Below are positions 11,511 through 24,701 of a stretch of 64,000 nt of DNA, one piece after another. Each line of letters starts with the position of its first letter. Positions within the stretch are counted from its first letter, which is position 1. This DNA comes from Inia geoffrensis. Lineage: Eukaryota > Chordata > Mammalia > Artiodactyla > Iniidae. The notes under the pieces were generated by a model. That model was not told the DNA's origin, ran no database searches, and was given only the letters and a program-made list of their open reading frames with translations. A program made the position numbers and the translations under genes. Location: positions 64,054,408 through 64,118,407 of the forward strand of contig CM070904.1 of assembly GCA_036417435.1 (NCBI GenBank), in the 5' to 3' direction.

Positions 11511-14500
11511 CTGCATCAAGAAAAGAATATTCAATGTGGTCTTTTTCATAGTTTCACTGAAGTAAGTCTCCTGGAATTCAGAGATCTTAGACAGTTATGA
11601 AAATGTACACTTGACTCATGAAATTCTATACTTGGTCTAGAAATAGAAGTCATGAGGTCATGGCCCCCAAAGAATTTAGTATAGAATCTTCTCCTGTAAT
11701 CACAGAAATATGGAATCCTCAGGTGTTCAAAACACAGCCCATTCCATTTTAGAAAAGTTCTGTTGTGAGAAAGTCTTTGGCAATATTAAAAAAAAAAAAA
11801 AATCCCTCTAAGCCCCACCTCTGTTAGTTTTAATTCTGTCTCATAAAATAAGTCTAATTTTTCTTCCACATGGAGTCTCTTCAAAGAACTAAACACTGTT
11901 ACTTCATCACCCTTAGTCGTTTCTTATCCATGATAAGCCCCCGGTTTCTTTCATTTTTCTTCATATGTTGTAATTTCCAGACTCTTAGCTATCTTTATCT
12001 CCTCTATACATTTGTGACAGAAAATACTAGTTTCCCACTCAGCAGCCATTCTTCGTAGGAACAGAACTATAATTTTATTCTGAGTGGAAATATGCCAGCT
12101 AAATGAGGACATTTCCAAGCCAGTGGCCTTTGAGACATAAGAAGATGTTGAGAGAAATTTCCAGGAAAATTCCTTAAGTATCAGATAGTTGGCATGGGCA
12201 CTGTTGCCTTTTCCATCTTCCTCTTTCTTCCTTCTTAGAGTGGACAAGCAGCAGCTGAAATTCTAAAAGCTTTGACCTTGAGAATGGAAGCCAAATAATA
12301 AAAGGGCAGAGAAGAGAGAGAGAGGAGTTTTGGCTTCCTCATGACGTCATGGAGCGATTGTATGGGTCTAGATTGCCCACTGCCCACATTATTTATATGA
12401 AAGAATAAGTCCTTAAATTTTTATATCCCCCATTCTGTGGCTAGTAGAGAAACTTATCAATATTTCATAACAGAGAAAATATAGTTTGTGAGAGATATAA
12501 AACCTGAGGTAGGGACTGGCCATTTCTTATACCTATACAATTTCACAATAGAAAACCTAGTTCTTAAATAATTTACCTCCAAACTAAACCTCTCAGAGAT
12601 GACAAATTTATATTAAGTTGTGGAGGAAGCCATTGTTTTCCTTAAGATCAAAGGAAAGTTTTCAGTAAAAGTAAACTATCAGTGCTGAGGAGCAAAGCTG
12701 AATGGCCCATCTCTTTGGCTCTCGCCTCTGTGTTTTAGACCTTGATTTGAGGCAGCCATATTTAGCACAGACAAGAGAACAAAACCTTGCAAGTGAGCCT
12801 GCAGGCTATGACACAGTTTAATCAAACACGTACGAAGACTAATTTCCCATGTAAATTATAACAATGTAATGAATTGAAGTATTCTGTTCTTTAAAAGTTT
12901 AATTAGGTTGTTCTTGCAAGCTATTTACAGGTCAGGGAGCTGGTGCAAAGATGATTTGGCATACGGGAACAGATACATGTGGGCAATTAAGAAACACCTA
13001 TGAGCTTGACAGACAAAAAGGCAGCAAAACCGAGGTCAGTGTTTGGAAATGTAATCAGGACACTGGAAACCAAAAGAGTAGCTCTAAACTAGTAAAGAAT
13101 ATGAAACAATTAGATGGGCAAAAAGAGAAAATAAACCATAACAAATATATGGGAGGCACAGCTATGATCAAAGCCCAAATAAAATGTAAAAATGTGGCAA
13201 ATGTTGTTGGGTAAAGGCCAGGGAACATGTTTCACGTCTTCAACTTGCTCCCAGAAGTCTGACTTGATTCAAGAAGCTTTCGGTTATGTATAAACTCAGT
13301 ATAGGACATGGAAAATAAACCTCCACTTATGTGTCAACTCTCACCATTGATTAGTGGTTGCCTGAAAGTTGTGTTGAGGAAGTTCTTAAATCAGAAGAAA
13401 GGAGTGCTTTGACCTGGTGGCAATGGGTGCTGGGGGCTTTGTACAGAGTAGTGGTGGCATATACCCCACGTCATTGCCATCCCTTCTCTGGGGTTGTCTA
13501 CCTGGAGTAGCTTCAGGAGAGTAGGTCTCTTAGCCAAAGGAGACCTAAAAATATAGTCCATTCTGGGGCCACCAAAGGGACTGGGTCTTTTTCTAGGGAT
13601 TATCTGGAAAAATGTGACTCGTAAACTCCAGGGATGGTTCTAGAGTTTATACAGAACAACAGGTCTTGAAATATCAACCTTTGAAAACATCCCACTTGAC
13701 ATTTATTTAGGACTTTAAATGTAAAACAATAACTTTCCAGGGGTATTATATGGCCACAAATGCTTGATCTGACGCCACAAAATGTTTGGTTTGCCTTATA
13801 TTTAAAGGGGTTTTAAAATATAAATTCATGTAGAAACCTGGCCAGGAAGCCTTGGAGTTGGTTATAGCAATGCACACCAATTTGAAAGCATCCCTTTTGT
13901 GAAACTCTATTTAGGGTAGAGCCAATTCCAATGTTAAGAAACTAACATTCACACCCATATGCAAGGGTGTGAATTTTCTTCTAAATGGATTGTTTGCTAT
14001 TATAGTAGTTACAGTCTTTAATTCAGTGGTATGGGGGATTTCCTGAAATATTGTAGAACTACATTCTTCCTTCACTGCATTCCTCTCACAACTCAAATGA
14101 CTCCATGTTAGTAAACTGAGATGCAGCTAGATGATATATGATGTATTTTCTTACCATTCAGGGCTAGCCTCAATGTCTCTCCAAGAAGTCTTTCCCAAAC
14201 ACCAAACCTAAAGTGCCCATCTAGAAGCTTGTTTCACATTGTCCTGTTCTAATTCTCCAGCTCTTCTTTCCATTCGAGGTATTAGTTGCCTTATTTCTGT
14301 TTACTGTTTCCCCTCCTCAAATCTCACCATGTTCGTACTCGAACATAAGTTTCATGCAGCAGGGGTCTATCTGTGTTGATTGCCGCTATGTTCTGTTTCT
14401 ACAATGTTGCCTGACACACAGTAGGCACTTCACAGATATTTCTGGAATGAAAAAATTGTGCCTGTACAGATTAGACCAGACCAAAATGACCAGGTGGGGT

Positions 14501-14768
14501 TGAACGAGTGAGTTGCACTAGTCTTTCTGGATGAGGGACAACCTAAATTTATATCATCAAAGTTTATAGAAGGGCTCCCTGACAATTTCTGCCCACCATG
14601 GATCTTGATTCTTTGTATGCGAATCTGGACTCAGCACAGCTCATCAAACTGGAATTTATACTTCAGCACAATTTCTGTCTGAAGACTTAGCCACAGAGAT
14701 ATCAATGGTAACCACAGGCAGCCATTTTAAAGGGAAAACCAAAATTCAGAGTTGGCCCAAAACAATAC
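11511..14768 (-). other. IFIH1 intron 13
   Basis: 3.3 kb, AT-rich. It holds a poly-A run near 11,788 and an L2-like relic near 14,170-14,455. Nothing else was recognised between 11,511 and 14,170. Confidence 0.6.
14170..14455 (+). repeat. L2-like ancient repeat
   Basis: Diverged sequence with the usual L2 end pattern (gcctgacacacagtaggcac followed by a gaatgaa-type end). Recognised by pattern only. Confidence 0.5.
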
Positions 14769-14930
14769 CTTATGAGCGTACTCCTCTGGTTTCATATTTT
14801 GAACACGGTCTATAGCTTTATACATCATTTTCTCCCGGAAATCATTAACTGTCTCACGTTCAATAACTCCTGAGCCTCTTTGGGCAACCAGGACGTAGGT
14901 GCTCTCGTCAGCTCTGGCTCGACCACGACT
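14769..14930 (-). CDS. IFIH1: IFIH1 exon 13: helicase motif VI and pincer start
   Basis: 162 bases, 54 codons, phase 0 at both ends (human 819-872). It opens with [10 protein letters not shown], the rest of motif VI (its first Gln ends exon 12), whose arginines contact ATP. Human has Ala where this protein has Ser. It then runs through [20 protein letters not shown], which includes Ser828 (a regulatory phosphosite in human), the I841/E842 filament-interface pair and Arg843. [15 protein letters not shown] and MKPEEYAHK begin the pincer helix. Donor gtattg, acceptor tctcag. Confidence 0.97.
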
Positions 14931-15746
14931 CTGAGAACAGAAAGAAATCAAGTCAAGGAAGGACCATGCCTTGCTGCGAATGCTCGCATTTTTGTCCTGG
15001 AATGATATTCACTGCTCAGTATCCCAGTCCTCCAAAGATCCCTCTATTCTCTGTAAAGTTAAATTATTTTTCATTCTTTATTAGTCGGCTATTTCAAACT
15101 CAAAATGCACCTTAACGCAGAAAAAATGTTCTAGAATGAGGGTGATTAAGTCCCCACACCAGCCCTCAAAAGCCTCAATGACACAAGACTGTCCTGTCCC
15201 GCCTTTCTGTTCCCCGGGGCACCCCTCTCAAACCCTGTGAACCATCATCAGTGATTTGGGCTGGGGAAGTCCCATTGCCCCCCGACCTCGTAGGAGGGAT
15301 GAATGGGGAGAAGGGCATCTCTGACCTTGCCACCAGAGCTGTGGAGAATGCTGCTCTGTTCCTGGCATCCTACCTTCAATGTTGAGCACGTATTTCCATG
15401 AAAATATGCTCAACATGGTGATACATTTCTATAGTCTTCTGTATAAAGTGATAATATTTAGGTACATTTTCAGTAACAGAAAATGTTATGGCCTTGCCCA
15501 GGAACCTCACTATCAACACTAATATCATCCTCATGAAAAATGCATTCTGAGTAGTGAGGCACTGAATAACACATGGACTCCTGAAATCCAAGTATTTCTT
15601 AATTTGGTGGCTGTCTGGTTATCTGGTTGATTTCTATTTTCATAGGAAAACGTATATTTTTAAAACTATGTGTGCTGTTTTACTAAAAGAAAACAAAACA
15701 AGAACACAAAATCAAAAATTAACATAATTGAGGTATTTGAATGTAC

Positions 15747-15896
15747 CTGGACCATGGCTATTTCGTTAGTGACGAGACCATAACGGATAACGATATTACA
15801 TTCTTTAATATCCAGACCTTCTTCTGCCACTGTGGTAGCGATAAGCAGATTTATTTTTCCCGTGCGAAATTTACTAATCACTTCTTTTTGTTCATT
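15747..15896 (-). CDS. IFIH1: IFIH1 exon 12: helicase motif V (Hel2)
   Basis: 150 bases, 50 codons, phase 0 at both ends (human 769-818). Encodes [18 protein letters not shown] then motif V ([16 protein letters not shown]), [16 protein letters not shown]. Arg779, a gain-of-function site in human interferonopathy, and Arg806, which distinguishes MDA5 from RIG-I in the Hel2 core, are both kept. Acceptor ttcttcag, donor gtacat. Confidence 0.98.
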
Positions 15897-16487
15897 CTGA
15901 AGAAACATTTTAGTAAATTAAATGTTGTAACACTAAACACATTAAGATCTTCTAATTAGGAAAAGAAATATTAAATTGCAACTGGTCAGTGTAAATTAAA
16001 GGATTAAATCATACACGGATTTGCTGCCATCTGTTTTTGGCATTGAACAAAGACATGATGGTGAGATAACATTTGATTTCCAATCTGGGATTACTATACA
16101 ATGACAAAAATATTTCCATTCTCCAGTCTGGAGGTGGGAAGGCCATCATTTATGCCAAGGAAACAAATTGATGGGTGACTTGGGAGGAAGAAAGGAGATG
16201 CTTTCAGTTGAGAAGAGGATACAGCAATGAGAAACTAAAATAGGCTTTGCTTTTTACTATTGATACATTAATTTCAGACTCTTTAACAGAGGATAAGATG
16301 CAGTGACAATTTTAAAGATATAGTTGAATTTTGAGTCACAGAGAAAGTACACATGGTATACTGCATTTGGTCATTTTAAGAGATATTCAAGCAAAAAAAA
16401 AAAAAGAAATATTCCTGGAAGAAACTGAAAACATTGGCTGCCTCCAGTGAGGGGAGCTGGGAGACTGGAGGACAGTGGTACGTCCTG

Positions 16488-16551
16488 TACCTTATTAATT
16501 TTGAAAGAGGTAAATATTGTACTTTATTAATTTTGAAAGAGGTAAATATAT
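16488..16551. repeat. 32-bp tandem duplication in intron 11
   Basis: Two adjacent copies (16488-16519 and 16520-16551) of a unit beginning tacyttattaattttgaaag, differing at two or three bases. Too close to be retrotransposition; probably replication slippage. Confidence 0.85.
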
Positions 16552-17896
16552 TATCTGTTCAAAAGAATATAAATAAAAATGAAAGAATAAGTTATTAAAA
16601 ACAGAATTAAAACAGCTATATTTGTGAAAAATCTGAATTTTGAAAGTTAATATAGGTAAAGAAATCAAATATGCACTCTGGCCCTTGCATAGGAGGAATG
16701 ATTGAGCATAATCCTAGCTCGACGTGGCCAGTAGAGTTCTATTTTCATAACCATTCTTATCAAAGCTGTTGGTCCAGTGGCCTTTGGTGCATATTCACCC
16801 TATCTTTTGCCCCCAAACATTAAACAAAAATACACCTGTCAGACAAACATATGTTCTCCTATTCCCATCCCTTTCTTTTCAGAGGCAGCATGTCAGGTGT
16901 CTTTATTTGACTCCTAACTGCTGGAGAATCCTGCAGAAAGATAGCTCTCCAGTCTTCTCTGATAATTTCTCCTTCTTGCACTCATATCCACTGATAAAAA
17001 CTTACATGTTTTTGTATTTTAGCAGATGTTTTTGCCTTCATTCACAGGAGTAACTTTAATAAGGAAAATTTCAGACACAGTGTCAGACCCTCAAATCATA
17101 TCACATAGATGCCTAACTCCTCTTCCAATAAGTCCAGGTCAGTTTACAGGTGAGGATGTGGGGAGTGAGGAAGGGGGCATGTTCTAAATTTTGGCATGCA
17201 GCCACCAAGTCTGAAATGGATAAGGAGCAAAAACTAGCTTTGAATGCATACCTTCCATTTGTACCCCATCTCTTTTCAAAGAGGAGCTGAGGCCACATAA
17301 AATCAAAGCTAATAGAATAAAAACTTAAAAACCGGACCAAAAGTGAAAGAGTATAGGTGTATTACTTGCAAGGATTAACACATAGGCTGAGAAAATGAAC
17401 TTCAGTTTTGCCTGTGAGTTTCCTGGAAGCTAGGGCAAAAAGGGAAACATATTAAGTAAACCAACTCTCATCATAAAAAAGGATGTAAACTCCTTACCCA
17501 ACAAGGAGTTTGTTTTTTGAAAGAAAACAATGCTTTCTCTGGCATAAACTTTAGAGGCAACTTTAACATGAGTACATGTAGAGAGTATACTGAGAGTTAC
17601 AGTGAACAATTTCAAGAATGACTATTTTTCAGCAAACATTAAAACAGATTTAATTTGCTCCAGTGGACCAAATGATGATGAGCATAACAGAACTGAAGTG
17701 TCCCCTTGTCCAGCAAGACTGAGGACCAATATGACTTCAGAAGAACATTTTACTCTAACAAGCTATCCTGGTTTCACCCATGCTTATAATCTCTATGACT
17801 GTCTTTTTTCTCTACCAAGTGTTTTTTTAATACTGTGCACAAAAGTAGTATAATGAATTGAAAACAAAACAAAACAAATCTTAAAAAGGAAAAGAA

Positions 17897-18100
17897 GGGC
17901 TTCCCTGGTGGCGCAGTGGTTGGGAGTCCGCCTGCCGATGCAGGGGATATGGGTTTGTGCCCCGGTCCGGGAAGATCCCACGATGCCGCGGAGCGGCTGG
18001 GCCCGTGAGCCATGGCCGCTGAGCCTGCACGTCCGGAGCCTGTGCTCCGCGACGAGAGAAACCACAGTAATGAGAGGCCCCGCGTACCACAAAAAAAAAA
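17897..18100 (+). repeat. CHR SINE in intron 11
   Basis: Near-consensus young CHR ending in an A run. Flanked by a perfect duplication aaaaaggaaaagaa (17883-17896 and 18101-18114). Confidence 0.95.
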
Positions 18101-18455
18101 AAAAAGGAAAAGAAAATCTCTCATAGTCCTAAATCTCTAACACATCAAATGTCTTAATTTTTCCAAGTTCCCTTAAAGATCTCGTTCTATGCAAACATAT
18201 TTTACATAATTCTAATTATAATGCACACATTTTTGTGGGAATTTGATTTTTCCACTTGATATTATATTGTAATTGTTTTCCCATTTTGTTACTAAGTTTA
18301 AATGTCAATCATTTTTTGCAAAGGAAACTCAATCTAGAAAGTTCCTCCAAGAATGTGGAAAAAATTATTCCTAGAACAATGGTTAGCCTATCAAATACCA
18401 CGGATTGATTGCTATTAAACAATTTTCTTTCAAGAACAAGTGTTTCATTCCATTA

Positions 18456-18836
<381 letters not shown>

Positions 18837-19738
18837 TTTATTTTCTTTTTTATTGAAGTATACTTGATTTACAATGTTGTGTTAGTTTCGGGTGTACAGT
18901 AAAGAGATTCAGTTATATATACATAAATATTATATATATATATATATCCTTTTTCAGATTCTTTTCCATTATGGTTTATTACAAGATATTGAATACAATA
19001 TTATAAGATATTGAATATAGTTCCCTGTGCTACACTGTAGGACCTTGTTACTCATCTATTTTATAAATAGTAGTTTGTATCTGCTCATCCCAAACTCCCA
19101 ATTTATCCCTCTCCCCCTACCTTTCCCCTTTGGTAACCATAAGTTTGTTTTCTATGTCTGTGAGTCTGTTTCTGTTTTATAAATAAGTTCCTTTGTATCA
19201 TATTTGAGATTCCACATATAAGTGGTATCATATAATTATTTGTCTTTCTGTCTGACTTTACTTCACTTAGTATGATAATCTCTAGGTCCATCCATGTTGC
19301 TGCAAATGGCATTTTTTTCATTCTTTTTTATGGCTGAGTAGTATTCCATTATCTATATCTATCTATATCTATCTATCTATCTATCTATACCACATCTTTT
19401 GTATCCATTCATCTATTGATGGACTTTTAGGTTTCTTCCATGTCTTGGCTATCATAAATAGTGCTGCTATGATTGCGGTGTTTGCATCTTTCAGAATTAG
19501 TTTTCTCTGGATATATGCCCAGGAGTGAGATTGCTGGATCATATAGTAGCTCTATTTTTAGATTTTTGAGGAGCTTCCATATTGCTCTCCATAGTGGCTG
19601 CACCAATTTACATTTCCACCAGCAGTGTAGGAGGACTCTCTTTTCTCCACACCCTCTCCAGCATTTACTATTTGTAGACTTTTTAATGATGGCCATTCTG
19701 ACTCTGTGCGGTGATACCTCATTACAGTTTTGATTTGC
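18837..19738 (-). mobile_element. 5'-truncated L1 at the exon 11 splice acceptor
   Basis: About 900 bases of L1 3' end in the same sense as IFIH1. It carries the last part of the reverse-transcriptase ORF (e.g. the pattern for [18 protein letters not shown]), the 3' UTR and an A-rich tail at 18,837-18,855. An ATCT microsatellite has expanded inside it (19,350-19,388). A perfect 12-bp duplication flanks it. The ORF is broken, so the element is dead. Confidence 0.95.
19350..19388. repeat. (ATCT)n microsatellite within L1
   Basis: Imperfect tatc/atct repeats replacing the TA-rich tract usual at this place in the L1. Confidence 0.9.
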
Positions 19739-19750
19739 AAGAAATAATTA
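19739..19750. repeat. L1 target-site duplication, distal copy
   Basis: aagaaataatta, matching 18825-18836 exactly. Further upstream in the gene sense lies tactaat, a good candidate for the original branch point. Confidence 0.92.
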
Positions 19751-20104
19751 GTTTAAATTAGTAAAATATGTGAATAACTAACTGGAAGATTTTCTATAAT
19801 GAAGTACTAAGATGTTCAACTACAGTTAGTCTTGTGCCATATCTAATAATTAGGCTAGTCTTTAAGATAAATTTATTGCAGTCATCTTGACAATAAAACC
19901 AGATGACCAAATGATTAATTATGATCATACAGCTCATGGCTACTTAATCCCATCAATCAGAAATAGCCCCAATATGAGGGGGATTTCTTCTTTCACAATG
20001 AAAGATTATTTTAAGAGGGACTTTTGGAGAGCTCTTGAGAAGCAGTGGGTTCATGCCAAAGAGGTAAATGCATGAGACCATGCAAAAATGTTACTGATTC
20101 TTAC

Positions 20105-20368
20105 CCCAAAATAAAGTCATGAGAAATCCATCTGTCTCATCCAGCTTCAAAGGTTTCTTTCCATCACCTGCATCTTCATCATCATCGCCACTCTCATCAC
20201 TGTCATCTCCTAGGACTGCAAACTTCTTTTCTTTCTCATCATTGTAGAAAGTTTCAAGGTGATTATATGCATCAATCATTCGGATTGTATCATTAATTTG
20301 TAGGGCCTCATTGTACTTCCTCAGATGTTCTGCACAAACACGATCTTTGCGATTTCCTTCTCTTGCAG
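20105..20368 (-). CDS. IFIH1: IFIH1 exon 10: Hel2i insertion domain and acidic loop
   Basis: 264 bases (human about 590-681). Encodes [20 protein letters not shown], then [20 protein letters not shown], then an acidic loop [18 protein letters not shown], then [18 protein letters not shown]. It is part of the helical Hel2i domain, which senses the RNA duplex. The acidic loop is five residues shorter than in human. Glu627, the site of the human nonsense variant E627X, is encoded here as Glu. Acceptor ttcatag, donor gtaaga after the first base of a Glu codon. Confidence 0.97.
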
Positions 20369-20895
20369 CTATGAAAAATATGTTATGTAGAGTGAAATAA
20401 TGATAGAACACCCCCTCAACTGTGCTGTGGACTTAAATATGTTTATGATACTGACTCGAAAATAGGCTTCACCATGTTTTTGAAATGAGCAAGTTAAGGC
20501 TCAAAACGTGCCATGAGCACTAAAAGGGGGCAAGTTTTTTGACTCCTAGACTTGCTACTTGTATTCTGCATCAGCAAGAAAACATACTTGACTCATGCTG
20601 ACTCAGAGGAATGGCATGAAAAACATTTTGTTTGCATTTGCATTTGGAAACAGAGATACTAATATTTATCTTAATATTTTAAATATACAATAAGTGAAAG
20701 ACTCTGGAGATAAAGAGAAAATGAATTGGTGCCTCTTTCCTTAGATAAGGAATTAGAACGTGTTTATCCTTGTCCTACTCAGAACACAGAAATTCCATTG
20801 GCTATTACACTTACTTTCAGTTTGCTTGGGAATATGTGATCTCGAATCATGGCATAAACATGGGATAAATTGTGTTATGTCAAAACCCAAATTAC

Positions 20896-21019
20896 CTTTT
20901 TTTTCCATTTGAATGAGCCATTGTTCATAGGGTTGAGTTCCAAAATCTGACATTGGACTAATTTGGCAAAAAGTTTGAATCTTTGTCATTATTTCTAGAA
21001 GTTTATCTTTAAATGGATC
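20896..21019 (-). CDS. IFIH1: IFIH1 exon 9: Hel2i
   Basis: 124 bases, 41 codons plus one base (human 548-588). Encodes [19 protein letters not shown] and [21 protein letters not shown], helices of the Hel2i domain. Acceptor gtttttag, donor gtaatt. Confidence 0.97.
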
Positions 21020-21628
21020 CTAAAAACAAATTATACACTTATTCTTACATGTTTATATTGCTGAATGAATAACATTATCTTTGTTAAAATAATTTCCGTG
21101 TTATAACAAATTTGATTCAGAATCTTTGTCTAGACAAAGAAGTCACTCTGATCACCTCTTTGTACACTGATTTTTTTATCAGCTTCTCTTTTACTTCCAG
21201 CCTCGAGCCACACCACAGCAATGCCAGGTATCCCTGCTGGAATTTCCAATTTAAAAGTTTACAAAAATAAAATTAATGAATGATATACACTTTGAAAGCT
21301 AATAGTAATTTTAAAAATATATATTAAAGTAATGCCTCAATTATTTAGAAAACTTGTAATTTAATTTAGAAAGCATTCCTTTTTGAAGAACTGGTTTCAG
21401 TATTATTTCTACCAAAATAAAAAGTTAAAAGGTAGAGTTTTGAAAAAAGCCAGACACAGAAGAGTACATACTATAGGGTTTCATCTACATAAAGTTCAAA
21501 AGCAGTCAAAAGCCATCTTTGGTGTGAGAAGTCAGGATAGTAGTTATCCCACGGAGGGTGGGTGACTGGAGGGGAGAATGGGAAGTTTTGAGGGTTGTGG
21601 CAGTGTTCTGTCTCTTGATCTGGATTTT

Positions 21629-21742
21629 TCTTTTTTTGGCTGCTCTGCGCAGCATGTGGGATCTTAGTTCTCCAGGAATTGAACCGGAGCCCCCCTGCGT
21701 TGGAAGGGCAGAGTCTTAACTACTGGACCACCAGGGAATTCC
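21629..21742 (-). repeat. CHR-type SINE, short
   Basis: Antisense SINE ending ccaccagggaattcc, flanked by cttgatctggatttt / cttgatctagatttt (21614-21628 and 21743-21757). Confidence 0.88.
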
Positions 21743-21914
21743 CTTGATCTAGATTTTGGTTGTACAGGTGTGTTCAGTTTATGAAAATACAGCCATCTGT
21801 ACACTTACGAGTTTGAACTTTTCTGTATGTGTGTTATGCTTCAATAAAAAGTATAACCAAAGTTAATTAAGTTAAAAGGTAAGATGGCAAATTCTTTTAA
21901 AATATACCCTGAGG

Positions 21915-22146
21915 GGACTTCCCTGGTGGTCCAGTAGGTAAGACTCTGCACTTCCAATGCAGGGGCCCCGGGTCTGATCCCTGGTCGGGGAACTAGATCC
22001 CACATGCACCCCTCATACATGCCGCAACTGAGTCCACATGCTGCAACTAGGAAGTCCGCATGTCGCAACCAAGAAGTCTGCGTGCCACAACTGGGAGCTG
22101 GCTCAGCCAAAACTAATTAATTAATTAAAAAATAAATAAATAAAAT
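21915..22146 (+). repeat. CHR-type SINE, older form
   Basis: Starts ggacttccctggtggtccag and ends in an AATA-rich tail. Flanked by aaaatataccctgagg / aaaatatactctgagg (21899-21914 and 22147-22162). Confidence 0.9.
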
Positions 22147-23424
22147 AAAATATACTCTGAGGATGTTGTGGATTTTTTTTTAGACTGAAGGTCAAATATA
22201 TTCATTATCGCATACATATAAATGAGATAAACATGCCAATTAAAAGGTAAAATGCTGTGAGATTTAAAACTCAGGTATGTCCTACATACAAGAATCAAAC
22301 ATTTATAACATTCTCAAAATGAAAAAATTATATACAAGAGATAAATTATATAGGAGAACAGATTAATAACTATTACTTTGCTCTTTTATCGAGATATAAT
22401 TGACATATGACGCTATATTAGTTTTTTCTACATCACTTTTTTTTTTCACACACACACCCTGTGTTTTATTTTTACAAGAGAGAAATAAACTGACACCCAG
22501 CATTGTAAATGGATGACCACAGATGTTGTGGATTTTTTTTAATGATTATGATTAGAAACATGCATTTAAACTTATCAAATAAAACTGAATAAGTAACAAA
22601 AAGTGAAGAAAAATAAAGTACATTCAAATGTGCTACTTCAGCTGGAATAGATAGTGCTGTTTTTCAGAATTTCCAAAAAAAAAATGACCTATGGCAACTG
22701 GCAGCTAACGTTAGTTCAGTTCCTACATTTCAAACACAATGTTATCTGTTATGCATATTTCATAATTCAACATCCTTATGAGGTAGATTTGCAAAGATTA
22801 CACTTATTATCAAGTACACACAGCTAAAATTTATGATGCTTTTAATATTTTACAAAAGAAAGTACTGACATATGTACTGGTTATAATGTTCAAACTGACT
22901 CTCAGTTGGTTTTTATAATCAGTGAAGGTGTTCATCACAAAAATACCATTAAATTAAATATTTCACGGCTTTACTGTATTTTCATAAGAAAGTAAATGTG
23001 TCAGGTAGGTAGGATTCCCATTATCATTGCCAACTGTAATCTGTTGCCTCTGTTCAATGTCAGGAAATCAATTCTGGAATTCATCAAGAAAGTAAAAAGA
23101 GTAAAAGAAACTATGGTGATCTCTCTAGTTTAGCCTTACAACCCTGCTCATCCCCTCCGCCACCCCTACCCCATCGCGGCTCATATGCAGTCAACCAACT
23201 ACTGAGCTACTCTTCATATAAACTAGAAAACTGAAAGAAGAATTGAAGAGAGACTTCACAGCAGTGCTTTGCTGCCCAATATCAATTAAAAAGGAATAAC
23301 ACTGTAACTTTTTTGCTAAAAATTTAAAATAACATTCTTCAGATGGTCAGTATAAATAATCTTTGCATCATTCAGTTGTGTACCATATCATCCATCAAAT
23401 GAATATAAAAATTTAAGCACATAC

Positions 23425-23541
23425 TTCTTTGGTGTCGTCTGCAATTACGAACTTTTTACATGGCTCCTTTATTTGGTCTTTAAGTTGCTTAGTATTTTCT
23501 TTCACCGTTTTAATGGTAAATGCATCAAGATTGGCACATAT
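23425..23541 (-). CDS. IFIH1: IFIH1 exon 8: end of Hel1 to Hel2i
   Basis: 117 bases, 39 codons, phase 0 at both ends (human 509-547). Encodes [20 protein letters not shown] then [19 protein letters not shown], which joins the first RecA-like domain to the Hel2i insertion. Human begins [20 protein letters not shown]. It is frame-neutral, so skipping would delete 39 residues in frame. Acceptor tttttcag, donor gtatgt. Short open frames do not show this exon, but the splice sites and similarity are clear. Confidence 0.97.
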
Positions 23542-24701
23542 CTGAAAAAGAGACATTTTTCAGTATTCAAATACTTTTCCCTTTCAATTGATTCAATGCA
23601 GAATTCTTTCTCATGTAAGAAGTAGGTAGCATGATTTGCTAAACATAGCATTTTAGTATTGCTTTACTGTGGATCTGACTAACCAAAAACATTTATCCTG
23701 ATAGAGTAAAAAAAAAAACTTCTAAATCAAGTTGATGAAAAATTGCAGAAAAAAGAAAGTATTTATATTCCTTACATTCCATTTTCCAGCTGGAAAAATT
23801 GACATGGAGAGAGTACAGAAAATTGCAGAGATGGGAAGAGAATGGTTATGAGCTAACCATGTTACATGAGGCATTTTAAGGGTCATCTTGACATCCATGG
23901 ATCATATTACCACTTTCTTCTACATATAAAAGAGGGCAGTCCAAAGACAGGAGCAGCTAAAGCCCATGTGCCTGAATTTGGATTGGAGTTAGTCCTTAAT
24001 GCTAGTAATAAATTATACGTTGGAACCAATAATTGTGCTTTTGTCTACTCTATATGATTTTTACTGACTTCAACTTAAAGGGACTTAAAATACAAATGCA
24101 ATGCCTTGGTGCCAACATACTTTGTGAGTTACTCTGAATTCATTCAATGCTTGAGATCAAAATAGTACTTTATGTGTTGTTACCATTTGGGGACAGCTGA
24201 CAAGAAATACACCTTTAATTAAAGGTTCTCATATCTCCATTTTCCTATTTAATTTGAATTGCCCAGAATCCGAGTATCACACAGAACAAAAAAAGGCACA
24301 GAAGAAAATATACAATTTAGAAACTCATGGAATGTGTATAAAAATTAGAAACTTTCATAGTTTATGCATATTTCTATATCAAGTAGATCATTAAGTTTAA
24401 CAATAGGGGTAGATATTTAAAAGAAGTTATTTCATTTGTCCCAATTTTTCACTAATTACGTTTGCTTTCCACAATTTTTGTGATATTGTTCTGTGTCATA
24501 GTTATTTATTAAGGCACTTACTGTTTTGTAGAAGATTGAGTGTATTTACTTTGAAGTGTACAGATTTCACTTAAGTGATGATCATGGAATACCATCTTTC
24601 ATGCACGCCATGGCACTTGGACTTAATCTTACCCAAGATGCACTGGCACTTCCTTTAACTTTGGTTTTCTTGGTTATGCATAAAGTTAATGATTTACTTA
24701 C

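Larger units (their letters stand above)
21020..23424 (-). other. IFIH1 intron 8
   Basis: 2.4 kb. Contains two CHR-type SINEs in opposite orientation (21629-21742 minus, 21915-22146 plus) and a short L1 3'-end scrap near 22,383-22,430. The rest, 22,430-23,424, shows nothing recognisable. Confidence 0.6.
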
